Origin: Coffea arabica
Taxonomy: Eukaryota > Streptophyta > Magnoliopsida > Gentianales > Rubiaceae
Length of the DNA stretch: 64,000 nucleotides
Assembly (NCBI RefSeq): GCF_036785885.1
Contig: NC_092326.1
Span: 39,828,287-39,892,286 of the forward strand
Reading direction: 5' to 3'
The notes under the pieces were generated by a model. It made no database searches and was not told the origin of the DNA. It was given only the letters and a program-made list of their open reading frames with translations. Positions 46,639-59,807 of the stretch are shown one piece after another (position 1 is the first letter of the stretch; each line of letters opens with the position of its first letter). Both the position numbers and the translations under genes were made by a program.

Positions 46639-49600
46639 ATGATGGCTCCGGATCTAAGAAGAAATGGGTCGGTAGTAGCTTTAGCCCTGTTAGTCTCTCT
46701 GGTTGTTAATGGTGTTATTTTTGATGTAGAAGGTAACAATAATGTGGTTTTTGAGGTGGAACATAAATTTAAAGGGAGAAGGAATGAGAATGGAGGAAGA
46801 GGGTCTTTTTTGACTTCACTCAAGGCTCATGATTCCCACCGCCATGGCAGAATGCTTGCAGCCCTTGACATGCCTTTGGGTGGCAATGGTTCCCCTACAG
46901 ATGCAGCGTTAGTTCTTCAACTTTTTAATTCCTCATAGTTACGTATGTGTTTGTGAACTTGTTTATGTAATATTTCATTTAATTCTTCAGGATTTTCATG
47001 GTTAACTGGTTGTGATTTTGCATGATTGAGATGTGATAATTAAGTTTTATGCTTCTTTTCAGGACATTGTATTTTGTGCTTGACTTAGTTGTCCAGATCC
47101 AATCTGACAAAGCCTTTGTGATAATTTTGTGGTCATTGCTGATAAATGTGTCTATTGGTCTGATGAATGTGATTGGCGGTTTTTGTCTTTGCTCTCTACT
47201 TTGGGTTTTTGCAGGGAAGGAAAGAGGAATTTGGAAATTTTGGCAATTTTATGACGTCAATTGTCTTGGCATCACCATGGTTGTGATTTTCTGGCCATAT
47301 CTCACAGTCCCTTTTTCTTTTTATTTGCGGGCTTTACTTAGTGGTCATTCCTGCTAAAGTTTGTCAAGTTTTGCCATTTACTTCAGTTAGTCTTTTGTGG
47401 ATCATTACCATACTGTACATTGCATATGCATTCATTAGCATGTCTGCAACTCAGATATGCACAGATTTTTTCTTCCACTGGCATCAGATGGCATCCGCTA
47501 TGAATTTCATTATTCTATCTCTAGTGGCTTTAGTCTTTCTTGGCTATTAAACTTGATGTGTTTCCCTCAACCTTAAAGGGGAAACAGAAGGGAAGAGAAA
47601 CACAAATTCAATGCAACTTCATGCACATTTGAGTCACCTATTGAACTCCTTACGTGTGGCTACTTGAAACTTCTGCTACTCCATGTTGTATCATGTTTCT
47701 TAATTTGTGAACACCAACAAATCTATTTTAAAGACAGTTTAAGATTTGTCGGTTTCGATGTGGACACATTTACTTCAAAATGCAATCTATTCATGGATAA
47801 AGAAATTTGAATTATAGTTATTCACAGTTTTTGATTTGTTGTACAGGCTCTATTTCACTAAGCTTTCGATTGGGACTCCTCCTCAGGATTATTATGTGCA
47901 AGTGGATACAGGAAGTGACATTCTCTGGGTAAACTGTGCTGGCTGTGTCAGATGCCCCAAGAAAAGCAGTCTTGGTGTAAGACATTCTCCTAAATTTTGT
48001 AACTCTTAGGATGACTAGTATTTTGGCATCTGATGAATTTACAATGTTGCTGCTATAGCTGCTATTCATTAGGATAGAGCTTTTAGATTCATCATTCTTT
48101 CTTCTCGTTTGTAAGTGGCATAGTAAATAGAATTAGTAATAGCATAGCGTCTTTTTCTGTAGATCTTAGGAAAGATGTAATGTGGAAGCAGTTCTTCCCT
48201 CATGTGGATTAAAAATACAACAACAGGCTCAAAAACCATTTCTCTGTAAAATCAATGTATTTAGCTTTATACGAAATACAAGTTGCCGCTACATGATAAG
48301 TTTAAAAAAAAAAGAGTTTGGCATACATGTGGCTTTCATGGTGACATTTCTTTTCCGACTGGAAATTGGAATGCTTTTTTCTTTTTTGTAGATTGACCTG
48401 ACTCTATATGACATGAAAGCCTCCAGCACCGGGAGACTTGTTAGTTGTGATCAAGACTTTTGCTTGTCTGCATTCAATGCCCCAGCCTCTGATTGCAAGG
48501 TTGGTAACCCCTGTGCATATTCTGTTACTTACGGAGACGGGAGCTCAACCGGCGGATATTTTGTCAGAGACTATGCAAAACTTAATCAACTGACGGGAAA
48601 TCTTCAAACCATACCCATGAATGGTAGTATAGTGTTTGGGTAAGTTCTATTTCTAACGTTAGAAAGTATCCTTTTCACGATTTTCGAGGAACGAGCCTTG
48701 ATTGCATTCTGTGTTAGCCTACAACTTATTGACCAGTTATACACCAAGATCTTGGTTCTGCATAAAGGCGTTATGTTCTGAAGTATGATTATCCACCATC
48801 CTCAAATTTATGAAACTTACCTAAGCGGTTGTACTGGAAATTATAACTGTTATTAGATTGAAGCTTGCTTGATCTGCAAGGAAGGCAATCACTACTTGTG
48901 TCTTTGTTGGACTAAAATTAAAATCAGGACAGAGACTTTCGGAGAGACTGAAGACCTGCGAGGTTGTCAAAGATAGTAAGCTGTTACTTAATCATCACTT
49001 CTACTTCAATGCATTTCCAACTAATTTTACACTTAATATGTGCATATAGAAAGCAAAATGCCACAAATACAAGGAAAAATTTGAGCTGTGGATTAGTTTC
49101 TATAGCTCTGTTAGGTGCTCGAATATGCAGTTCATATCTAATGAAAATTAATGTTAGCAAAAGGAAATGGAGATAAAATGATGCAAAACACTAGGGTAAT
49201 TTAAACAGAGTCCATATCTATGACATGTAGAATAGAAAACAAACGCCTCTTTCCCATGGAGTTGCACAGGGATGCTTGGAATTCTGTTTGATACCATTTG
49301 CTTACTTTCTTGGATCTGTGAATACTATGTTAAATTGCACCATATCCGTACCTAAATGGCTCCCTCAAGTGGCTACCATAAAATCGATATGGGCTGGATG
49401 GTGGATACTACAGCTATATAAATTCTAGGGTCTGCTTATATTCATTTGTCATCTACAAAGTCATTCTAACATCAGATACAGATGGAGTCCAACAAATTTA
49501 CAATATTTATCATTTAGGTAAATCATAAATGAAGCTCAAATAATTACAGTTGGTACATGCACCTTAAGGCACATTAGAATGTCTTGCTGCCAGTAATTGT

Positions 49601-52600
49601 GATTAGCTTGTATAGTGAATATTGGAATCCTGCAAATTGGGCTCCAATCTTTACGAATTTTTCCTCTTTATTTCTTTTGAGCAGGGTGATATTTTTCTTT
49701 GATCCATATTAAGAAGTATGTTATCTATACATGCTCTTGATGATACCCTAAGTTGTGAGCTAACTATTGCATTTAAATACACTTGGTAGTTCTAACCTTT
49801 TTCGTCTATCTAGAAGAAAAGTATGAATTCAGTAGGCTTTTGGTACCTGCCAATCTTTTAATTTTTGGTTTGTTAATAATAAAGTACCTCTAGGCATTAT
49901 CTTGTTTGGCCGTAAAAGAGTCGATGCCTGAGGTTCTGTACAACAAGTAAATTTTTTAACTATCCTACACTTGTCGGTGTTGAAGCAATGGTTGAGAAGT
50001 TTTGGAATGCCCAAGTTTTCTTGTTCATCTCAGTTATATATTTCCTTTTCTGTTCCTGGCTGTTTGTAGTGAAGAATGTTTACATTCCAGTTATGTATTC
50101 CTTTATGTCATGGCTGGATAGTGATCCATTTATGGTGTTTCTTTTATGCTGCCTCTGTAACTTACATTCTTTTGATCCAAGATAGGTGTTCATCTCAACA
50201 ATCTGGAGAGCTAGGGTCATCTACTGAAGCAGTTGATGGCATAATTGGTTTTGGACAAGCAAATTCATCTATTATTTCACAGCTTGCTTCAGCAGGAAAG
50301 GTTAAAAAAATATTTTCACATTGCTTGGATGGTATCAATGGAGGAGGCATATTTGCTATTGGACAAGTAGTGCAGCCAAAACTAAAGACAACACCATTGG
50401 TCCCAAATGAGTATGTTTACGTTGCGTCTTTCATTTTTGTTGTCGTTTGGATATGCTATGTTTGTTGGTTATCTTCTTCTGGTGTTGAGGCTTGTTGGTT
50501 TTGTTGACCGTGCATTTGGTATTTTCTATTTCATGAATTTGATATTCTCTATAATTTTGGAACTAGTTTTTGTCTTGATTATTGTTATATTACACTCTTA
50601 GGGCACATTATAATGTTGTTCTGAACGCAATTGAGGTGGGTGGTGACGTTCTAAACCTTCCCTCAGATGTATTAGGAGGTGGATCTGGAAGTGGTACAAT
50701 AATAGACAGTGGTACAACCTTGGCTTATCTTCCTGATGATGTCTATACTCCACTTATGGAAAAGGTGCATCTAAATTTTTGAGCCTTATTTCAACCAATA
50801 AATATTCCGTAACATGATATTCGATTGCATGCTTACACTCATTCAGTTAGTTTTGTAAGCATATTGTTTCTTATCTTTTTGTTTTTGGTTCTCTTGCCTC
50901 CAGATTACGGCATCCCAATCCAACTTGAAAATCCATATTGTTGAAAATCAGTTCAAGTGCTTTGTCTATAGTGGAAAGTAAGACTCCTAACTTTACTCTT
51001 TGCATGTCATACATGTACGAGGGGGCTGGAGTTCCTTGGAATTGATTATAGCTTAGGGTAGAATATTCTCTTGTCTGGTTTACATCATAGTTTTATATGC
51101 TTTGATTTTCTGTTTAAGTAACCATTTGGTAGAGTGATTGAGATGGAGGGCCATGGTGGAAATTTTGATGCAAGTTGGTGACTCGTAAATCAGTGATCTG
51201 TGGATATTAATGCAGTTCTTCCCTTCCAGGCCCACATCCTTAAAAACAGAAGAAAACATAGACCAAGTGAACAATAAAGACTGAATTTAATAACTGAAAT
51301 TTCATTTAAACAGCACTAAATGGTAGTCAGAATCAAAATATTCTTTTGTTCTTGTATTTAAATAGAACCTTGTATTCCGTTCATTTTCTTCTAATATAAC
51401 TAGCCTTCATCCGAGCTCTAAACCACCCGTAAATGGCGGCAGTAACTCTAGCCATCCCAGTGTCATAACATTATTTGTTCACTGCTTGTCAACCGAATTG
51501 TTAATGATTAGCATATCTCACCATTTGATGCTACATAGTTTTGCTTGTGCATTGATCAGCTTGTGATGACCAGAATAATTTTTTATTCGCAGTGTTGATG
51601 ATGGATTTCCAGTTGTTACTTTCCACTTTGAGGATTCACTTTCTTTGACAGTTTATCCCCATGAATATCTCTTTGATCTTCATGTAAGTATTTGCTTTTT
51701 TGGCCTATGCAAGACCCTGTCTATAAGTGGGAGTTGTGATTTGTACCATTGTTGTTGGAGCCAGCAATTTCTAAACAGCAATCTTCAGTCTTTTCTTGAA
51801 TGCATTGTTACTTGCTACTAAATTTAGACATACCTTTTTTGTTTTTTCTTCAATCTGAAATCAGCCTTGGATGTCTGCATTTGGTTAAAACTCACGGCAA
51901 TGTCTGTTCAGCAATTCAATGTGGAGCTACTTAATTTGTTCTCTAATTGCAAGACAATTTGATCTTAATTACTTCTTGTCAAACATTTTTTTGTACCTTA
52001 TACTCAATGATACTATCATGCTTGAGTTTCAGAATATTTTTGTGTGTGCTATTTTGTATATGTTATGGTGCTTTCGTGTCATTGTTTAGTTTACGTAGCA
52101 TAGTTATTGTCTTTTCCTGAATGTAAATTTCCATGCTGAGATTTGGAGTCTGATAAAATTATTACCATTGTGTTAATCTTGTTTCTCCAGTGGGATTACC
52201 CCAGAATTATGCCCCTGCATCCAAGAATAAAATAACGATAATCCAAACTGAAATAAGAATGAATATTTGGAGGTGTGGCTGCAAACATATTGTTTGATAA
52301 AGAGATACAGAAAGTCATGGTTCCAATATAGGAATTTCTAGTTTGACAGTTATCCAATTAGATTGACTAGTGCATAAATGATGTCAAAGTGTCATTCAAA
52401 TATTTTCTGCACCCTGCAAAAGATTTGTAATTTGCATCCTACAGAGAAAAATTAAACCCCCTCCGAGGGGGGGTGGTTGGGGTTTATTGGGTGCTTGTAG
52501 TGAATAAAGTTTTGTTCTGTTCCTGCAAAAATTGGTCTTAGTTTCTCAAATTAAAGACACATTGACCTCTCTCTTACTCAACTTTGATGTTATAGGATGA

Positions 52601-54632
52601 TCAATGGTGTATTGGTTGGCAGAATAAGGGTATGCAGACAAGAGATGGAAGGGAAGTAACTCTTTTGGGAGGTATTACTAAAATGCTCTTTTGTTTCTTA
52701 AGAGAAATAGCTTTATAAATACATAAAAAAAAAAGTTGTCTGAAGTATATTTAGATTCTGGTAAATGCAATAGTTTCACATACTTGATGTTTGTCTACGT
52801 CTAATTGTCAAAGGATTTTGTCAAATATGTGTCTATTATGACCTATGTTGACAATCTTGGTAAAGGAGAACAGTGCATCATTACCTGTGAGGAAACTGTT
52901 TGGTTAATCATTTGGTCAGTTTTGGACTTAAAGACTGGATTCTATTGTTCACTGGCTAAATAGATGCTTCCGAATATACGTTTGCCAATTATTATGTGTT
53001 TATGTTTTTCTGGTATCTGCCTTTTAGCCTGAAACAATTATTAATGCTCAGCATGACTTTCATAAATCAGCGACAGGCTGGAATATTCTGTTGTTATTAA
53101 TGCAGAACTACTTGTTGCATATTAATTTGGTTGGTCTTTTCTTCGGTTTTCTCCCTTCTAATGCAGATCTTGTACTCGCAAACAAGCTTGTTTCGTATGA
53201 TCTTGAAAATCAAACCATTGGATGGGCTGAATATAATTGTGAGTACACTTTTTCTTTCAATAATTGTCAGACTACCTGCTTAGATTCATGATTGAATACT
53301 CTTCTGATATTTATTCAGCAGAGAATCTTGATGTGGAAAAAAAGTTTTGTATTTGGGCAATGTTATTCTCAGCAAAACTGAAATACTTGATGTGTAGCAC
53401 GGTTGAATACTAGTTTGCCATTAGCATGTAGCTATTATGTGGATCTTTGTGTTCAGAAGCGCATGGAGTTGTTATTTGTCATTTTCTTTTTCCTTCTTCC
53501 TCTTTGGTGGGGCATTTTCTATTTTATTTTATTCTTTTTGGAGTGTGGTTGTATGTTTGATCTAAAGGTGATCCAATTTCTTTGATTCCGCTTGTGTACT
53601 GAAGCTTCAAGAGACAGTAAGTATTCCTAAATTTTGGTTCTGTTTTTGGTATTTTTACATCATATTCTTTCCTAGAGCAGCATGTACGGTACTTTCTGGA
53701 TGTGCTGATACCATTACCACTAGTGTGGCTGTGAAAAGCTTTTAAAGTTATTAGATGAGTAGAATGTTTACAAGTCAGTCTGTTGTTCATGAAACCGCTT
53801 GCAAACTGTAGGAACTAAACTGCACACTGGTGCATGCAGACATTTATTATTTAAATGATCATCTGAAGGCCAAAACTAGGGCCCTTTTGGGGACAAAAGT
53901 GAGAATATAAGAGAGGAGAAGTAGACTTAAATATCTGGAAGGTCTTTACTGATTAGCTGGATTAAATTACATGATTTTGATGGAAGCCCATGGATGAATG
54001 CATAACAATCTCTAATATTACCACAATTCCTAGTCTAAAATAAATTGCATTCAATATGTTTTCCAAAAAGTAACCTGTGAAACTAAGGATAAGTTTAAGA
54101 GCTTCGATAGAAACCCCTTTCCCGATTTGCACGTGTCTTGCGCCAATTTATGAAACCACCCATTTGTCTTTGCAAGACATGCTCTTGCGAATTGCATTTT
54201 GTTCTCCTTTCAATTTTGTCAGTTCTAGCGAAATTGTAGAATACTGAAATTTAGAGTTCCATTTATGCATGATACTGCTGACAGAATGTAAATCACATGC
54301 ATAATGCATTAGCAGGATGTTGTCATATACTGCACTGCTTGAAAATGAGCATATACGTGTGAGTGCTCATATGTTCTTTTATTTGCTTTCTTCTATGGCT
54401 TAGACTTTTTCTTGGACCATATTTTTGACAAGCTTGGGGCTTTTGCATAATTCTTTTTATTGGTATAATCACAGGCTCTTCGAGCATCAAATTGAGAGAC
54501 GAGAAGTCAGGAAACGTGTATGCTGTGGGCTCTCATATCATTTCTTCAGCTCGCGGCCTGAATGCTGGAAAAGCTCTAAGGTTCCTATTGTTAATCATCA
54601 CATCATTGTTGCATGCACTTTTGATCCCATGA
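46639..54632 (+). CDS. A1-family aspartic protease, probably GPI-anchored (10 exons)
   Basis: Exons: 46,639-46,907; 47,847-47,976; 48,392-48,639; 50,186-50,410; 50,602-50,764; 50,904-50,977; 51,593-51,683; 52,596-52,671; 53,167-53,238; 54,475-54,632. They join in phase to about 501 residues. It is a pepsin-like plant protease of the type Arabidopsis A36/A39 (pollen and embryo-sac development, plasma membrane). Seen: a signal peptide (VVALALLVSLVVNGVIFDV), the first catalytic triplet in YVQVDTGSDILWVNC (Asp110), a Cys-rich nepenthesin-like insert, the second site GTIIDSGTTLAYLP (Asp326), and the family C-terminal blocks WCIGWQNKGMQTRDG, LANKLVSYDLENQTIGWAEY and CSSSIKLRDEKSG. The end LRFLLLIITSLLHALLIP after small residues fits a GPI-attachment signal. 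Start is the first of two adjacent ATGs. Introns are up to 1.5 kb. Confidence 0.92.
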
Positions 54633-55912
54633 ACATTTAAAATCATACTAGCTGAGAAGGAGGCATTATGATAGCGTACCATGGTACTCATAGTGATCAG
54701 GCATCTTGCTGATTCTTTGGACCATTATAATTTCTCATGTGTTTAAAGTGAAAGTCAGTTCGTCGAGACATCTTGTGACTCCATAATCTTCTTGATCAAG
54801 CTGAACTCTACTCACAAAACCATAGCTAATTCTTTTGATCTCAAAAGAGAAATAGGCTCTGCAAAAGGATTTCGGAGGTTGATGTTGAACATTATTCTTA
54901 TTTGGATGTTATTGATACCCCAGATGATTAAGGAAAGCCTATAGGAAACAGATGGTGGGAAGGAGTATACATTCTTTCTGACTCTTTGGAACTTCCTAGT
55001 GTATACACATATTTCACACGGAATGTATCTTATAATTCATCTGTTCTTTCTGTTTATTGTCAACTTGTTTCAAATGATTGGAGTAGCTGCAATAATCAAC
55101 TCGGATGGTGGTTCATGCTTAAGGCTCGTCTTGCCTCATTGTTAAGACGTATAGAACTAATTTCGCTTGTGATCAATTGTGAATGTGCTTTCTTGGAAAA
55201 TCGCTGCAAGCAGTAATATTGTGTAAATTCACTGCGCATGCACTGTTAGGAAAAGAAGAAAAAGCAAATTACCATACACAAAATTGTAGCTTTATCATTT
55301 CTTTGTCTTCTGATGCTGGGATCACAAACTGGGCATATCTATTGGCTATTGCTCGTAATTATATGAGGGAAGTAAACGTTCGCTTTACTTGAAAAAAAGT
55401 TTGTCGCTCATTTCTTCCGGTTACAAGATTGTAGGATATTCTGATAGCATCTTGTCTGTGTCTATGTGCATGCTGGATCCTGCAGAAGCACTGCAGTTGC
55501 CTGGTTCTTCTTTTTAACTCGTAAAGAACAAGTTCAGAATTAATTGACAAAAGATGGTTGTGCTACGGGAAAAAGAAATGCTTGTTGGTGGCTTTTAAGG
55601 AATTCTGCGTAAATACACTCGGCAAAAGTTCTTAAAATGGTTCTCTCAGAGTGTGATTCAGAGTTTGACGGATTAAACAAATTAAAGTAAATCTTATATA
55701 CACTGACAATATATACACTATCACCGTTTGATTCACGATATGTGTAAAAGTGAAATTTCAAATTCAAATTTTACATAATTATTATTATTCATTCAATGCT
55801 GATGGTGTATACACTGTTAATGTAGAAAAGATTAATCCAACAAATTACTGTTGAAAGCCTTCTGTATTAATAGTAGAACTCAACAAGCTGTGAACGAGCA
55901 CATAAGCTAGTT
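54633..55912. other. Convergent spacer between protease and DUF2358 genes
   Basis: 3' flanks of two convergent genes. No additional gene. Contains the MITE at 55,699-55,824. Confidence 0.5.
55699..55824. mobile_element. 126-bp MITE with TACACTGAC... terminal repeats
   Basis: The left end TACACTGACAATATATACAC and the right end in reverse (TACATTAACAGTGTATACAC) form about 28-bp imperfect inverted repeats, giving a hairpin-forming element. It lies 89 bp past the stop codon of the minus-strand gene, so it is probably within or near that gene's 3' UTR. Confidence 0.65.
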
Positions 55913-57752
55913 TTACAAGGTTGTTCTCAGGAACTGTACAACGAAATAGAGAACGGCAAGAAACAATGCAAATTGATAGGCATCTCTTTGGAAGCTGTCA
56001 TCCCTCTGGAAGAACTGAATCATGGCCAAAATCATATCAATTCCCAGTAGCATATATATAAAGGCGAAAGAATGATTGCTGAGAAGTAAGTAAATTACAA
56101 AGTAGTGACTTACTTTCGTTGGATCACCAGAAGGGTCTGGATACATCTCAACATTCTCGTTCTCTGTTGTGCGTCGTCTGTTGAAGTCCTTGACAAAATC
56201 TATGACATCTTTTCCAGCCTCTGAAGTAGCATGGAGTCTCCGCGAAGCCCAGAAATACGCTCGAGCAAGGAATGAAGATGCTGATAAATCCCATAATTCT
56301 TCATGCTCAATCACTTGCCCACTAATTTGGTTCAAGGTGAATTTGGAGTGTACTTTAACAATCAGTTCTTCTCCAATTAGAGATTTAGGCTTCCCCCTCA
56401 GCGTCCATTTTATGCTCAACAAACTGGTGGACAACATGACCATTTCCTGCACACTCTGGAGAAAGAAACAAAGTAGAATTTTGCAAATCAAGGTGAAACA
56501 TACATTAGCCAAAAAGCAAATCAAAAGCGTGTTAACTGAACAACTTGTTGCTGATAATGTGATCAGGAACCAATATGGAGCAGCAGAAGAGGAGATTTAT
56601 TTACAAGTACGCTAAGGAAATCATGCTTAAGGTAATTACCACACTAGAATGGTGGGGGAAAATTCAACTTCAGTTGCAGAAAGCTTACCACTTTGGGGTC
56701 CTCTAGCGCTTGAATTGCCCATAGCGGTCTCTTGTACTTCTCTCGACCAGTAAAACTTCTGAATGGATCCTGCAATTAGTTATTAACATTAATAAAATGC
56801 CACCATCGATCAAAACCAATTCAGAAACTAGCATCTAAAGATAATGTATAAACACCTTATATTTAGCAGAAGCAGCAAAGGTCCCGAGGGCACGATTTCC
56901 TTGACGAAGCTCTAGGATATCACGTACGAGTTGTCTGGCGGTGGCTTCAACAGAGGGGCTACTGATGCATTCAAATTCATTGCAGAGCTCACCAAAATCC
57001 ATGCCGTCCACGAGCTTGTCAGCCTCTGATCTTTCAGAGACTGACACTTCTGTTTGATTTGAGTCATTTATGACTGCAATTCATTGGTGGTAGCCACGGT
57101 TAAGCAAAGTATAGTCACGCTAACACATTCTGCTCCCGGAATCAAGAAAAACAACATTTATACTTCTAGCATGGCCCAAGATTTGAGAATTTCAGCTATC
57201 AAACTAACAAGGAGCGGAGGAGGATTGGAGGTTCCAACATTACGAATTGCCAAGGACGTCTAATGATAAAACGCAAGAATTGTAGCTTTATGGAGGCTCA
57301 AAGTTTCAATTTTGCATTAATAGCTTCGAGCTTATACTCGGAAAAAGAACAGGCAAAAGAAAACAAAGAAATTGCGGCTAGCCCATTATATCTGTACACC
57401 ATGCAAGTAACAATTACCTTCATATTTATAAGAGGAAGGGAAAATAGTGCAAAATATCAGATTAAAGAGAGCTCTGGCTCGAGAGGGAAGGACCTTTAGT
57501 TACTGGGATATATATGTTTCTCAATCTAGAATAAGATGAAGATAGCAGAATAAGGGAAGAATTACCTCGGCTGAGGAATTTGTTGGGTCGATGTTGCGGT
57601 AAGGATGCATTGGTTGGGGGCTTCTTGGAGCACTGGAAGATGAGGTGATGACAGCATTTGGTTGTAGGAGAGGAAGAAGTAAAGGTGGAGAAAAGAGCAA
57701 GAACAGAAGCAGAGGAAGAAGAGACAGCTGCAGCAGCAACAGAAGCATTCAT
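55913..57752 (-). CDS. DUF2358-type chloroplast protein of unknown function (5 exons)
   Basis: Minus-strand exons: 57,752-57,566; 57,073-56,856; 56,769-56,689; 56,455-56,114; 56,014-55,913. Phases agree and the product is about 309 residues. The N-terminus is Ser/Ala/Thr-rich (MNASVAAAAVSSSSASVLAL), a plausible plastid transit peptide. The core (DPFRSFTGREKYKRPLWAIQ, then SIKWTLRGKPKSL...KVHSKFTLNQISGQVIEHEE LWDLS) has the layout of DUF2358, an NTF2-like fold domain found in plants and cyanobacteria. A C-terminal hydrophobic segment FALFLAVLYFVVQFL suggests a membrane anchor. No biochemical function is established for it as far as I know. Placement in DUF2358 is from memory of the pattern. 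Confidence 0.82.
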
Positions 57753-59092
57753 CTCTTTCTTTCCATTCTGCCTAGCGTCCGGATGGATTGGGATGGTCCC
57801 TCTATTTTTTTTTCCCCTGTTTCAGATTTTGTCAGTCCACTCAGTTTTGTTTGGCTCGATCTTTCTGGTGTGTGTTGGATAAGGTGTGATTTACTTTGTG
57901 GTGCAGGAGTGTGCTGCTGTGTCCGTGCGTGCCGTAGCATTTCGTGGGTAACAAGTGGCAACTTACATGGCTCAATCTTCTTCACCAGCTAGTTGGGGAG
58001 ATCTCAAATCCTAAATCTACTGCTCTGAATGGTCCGACCACTGCAAATACAAAAATTATAGACCCAAAAACCGGTCAAATCAGCGACTCAAGCAATCTCT
58101 TAGCTAGTCATAATGTTCATGAACTTGGACTAACTATAGGATTTGATTCATGGTTTTACTTGTGGCTAACTGAAAAAAGGGTCAGTTGATTTAGTGGATT
58201 AGCTGATGATTTCGTTGTGATAGACAAGCTTTTCTAGCAGATATGAGATTGTATTTGGGAAGTGTTATGCTACTATAAGTTAGCTACATAAAATCTTATG
58301 ACTTTATGTTCAATACGCTTGCTTAGCAATTTTAAATTGGCATGACAAGAAAAAGAGAAATTCAAACACGACTTGAAGTTAATGAATATTACCAATGGCT
58401 GAATATAACTGGACCATCATTAGATCAGCCTGTTAGTAATACGAACGAAAATGAATTGATCGGCTCAACCTACTAGTAGATACGCTAACCCGATAAAATG
58501 CCACCTTAGTAATAATTGAACTCCACATATGCCAGCCATTGTGAGTAACTGCTAAAACTAACAAGCACAAATCTCACTTGAAGGTTTTAATTGTAAGTTT
58601 TATGCCGTATTGTATATGGCATTATTAGATTAATGTTTTGGTTGGATACTTAACTTTGTGACCTGGTTTACGCTTAGCGGGTTAAGCAACTCGGCTTGGT
58701 TCAATTCATTAACAAGTTGGTCAAGTACGAGATGACACAAACTTTTAGTGGACCAAATCTCAATTGAGATTTTCTGCCAAGTAAATAATTACATTAGGAC
58801 ATGTTCCATTGCCACCCCTAAACGTGCATAGTTACCCAAACTATTTTTTTCTGGTAGGATTCAAATTAGTGTGTGCGAGTAGTCGTCACGTAGAAATGGG
58901 ATTGATGCAACAAATATTGGAATGACGAGAGCATAAATAACTAAAGTGTTCACCAGCCCTTGGCCTGGTGGTCACACCACCAAGCACTTATGAGCAGTTT
59001 TCATGATGAAATGGGATTTGATACAACAAATATTGGAATGACAAGAGCACAAATGTCTAAAGTGTAAAACAACTCAACTTGCCACCAGGCCA
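57753..59092. other. Intergenic with a tandem duplication
   Basis: No gene. Positions 58,892-59,005 and 59,007-59,122 are imperfect tandem units sharing ACAAATATTGGAATGAC, AAGTGT and CTTGGCCTGGTGGTCACACC. The second unit leads into a full SINE, so the first unit appears to be a duplicated SINE head plus its flank. Confidence 0.55.
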
Positions 59093-59313
59093 CCTTGGCC
59101 TGGTGGTCACACCACCAAGCACTTTGAGTCTTGACAGTGTTGGAAGGTCAAAGGTTACCTTCCACAAAATTGCAAATGTATGTGACTGCTTTCAATGGTT
59201 TTTTTTTTTTTTTTTTTGTTCTAATATGGAGTTTTTACTTCTATTGGCTCCCTCTATTCTAAATTAAGATAGATTAAATTATAAGAATGTTATCGTTGTG
59301 ATAAAAAAAAAAA
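59093..59313 (+). mobile_element. tRNA-derived SINE
   Basis: The head CCTTGGCCTGGTGGTCAC resembles a tRNA A box, with a degenerate B box (GGTCAAAGGTT) about 45 bp on. A T-run lies in the body. The tail ATGTTATCGTTGTGATAAAA runs into an A-tract, the layout of plant pol III SINEs. A related tail recurs at 62,480-62,549. Confidence 0.65.
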
Positions 59314-59807
59314 GGTAGAACAACTCAACTTTGTTCATAGAGCAAAAGGCAGATACTCACTAGAAATGCAGAGAGACTTCATTCCAATTGAAAAAAATGT
59401 CTATAAGAATTGGATTTGTTATCAAATTTATATTGTCTCTGAGCTTTCTAATTATAATGAAATTAGACAACCAACTTGTGAAAGGTAAATTTGGCCTGAA
59501 AAAGATTTAAAATCTCTCTCGAATGGGGGAGGAGACGGTTGGATGGTATAGGGAGAAAGAGTATAAGTAAGAGATTTGGGTTCGAGCCCCTCACTTACAT
59601 TTCAAAAAAACAAAACTCCCTAAAATTGTAGTTTATAGTTAGAAGATTGAATTCCAGCACTTTAATGAAAATTCAAAGGGTGTGTCATTGCACCTCTCTG
59701 ATTATTTACTTGTGCCTTTCTAACTAATACTTTATATGACCCATTTTAATTACTTTACTAACCCCCAAATTACTAGAGCATACGATTATTCCATACCAAA
59801 TTAAAAA

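Noticed and set aside
47049-47550. Two overlapping hydrophobic open frames
   Set aside because: They lie inside intron 1 of the aspartic protease, use ordinary intron sequence and match no family.
59093-59150. tRNA gene
   Set aside because: A-box-like head only; no cloverleaf, degenerate B box and an A-tail, so a SINE fits.
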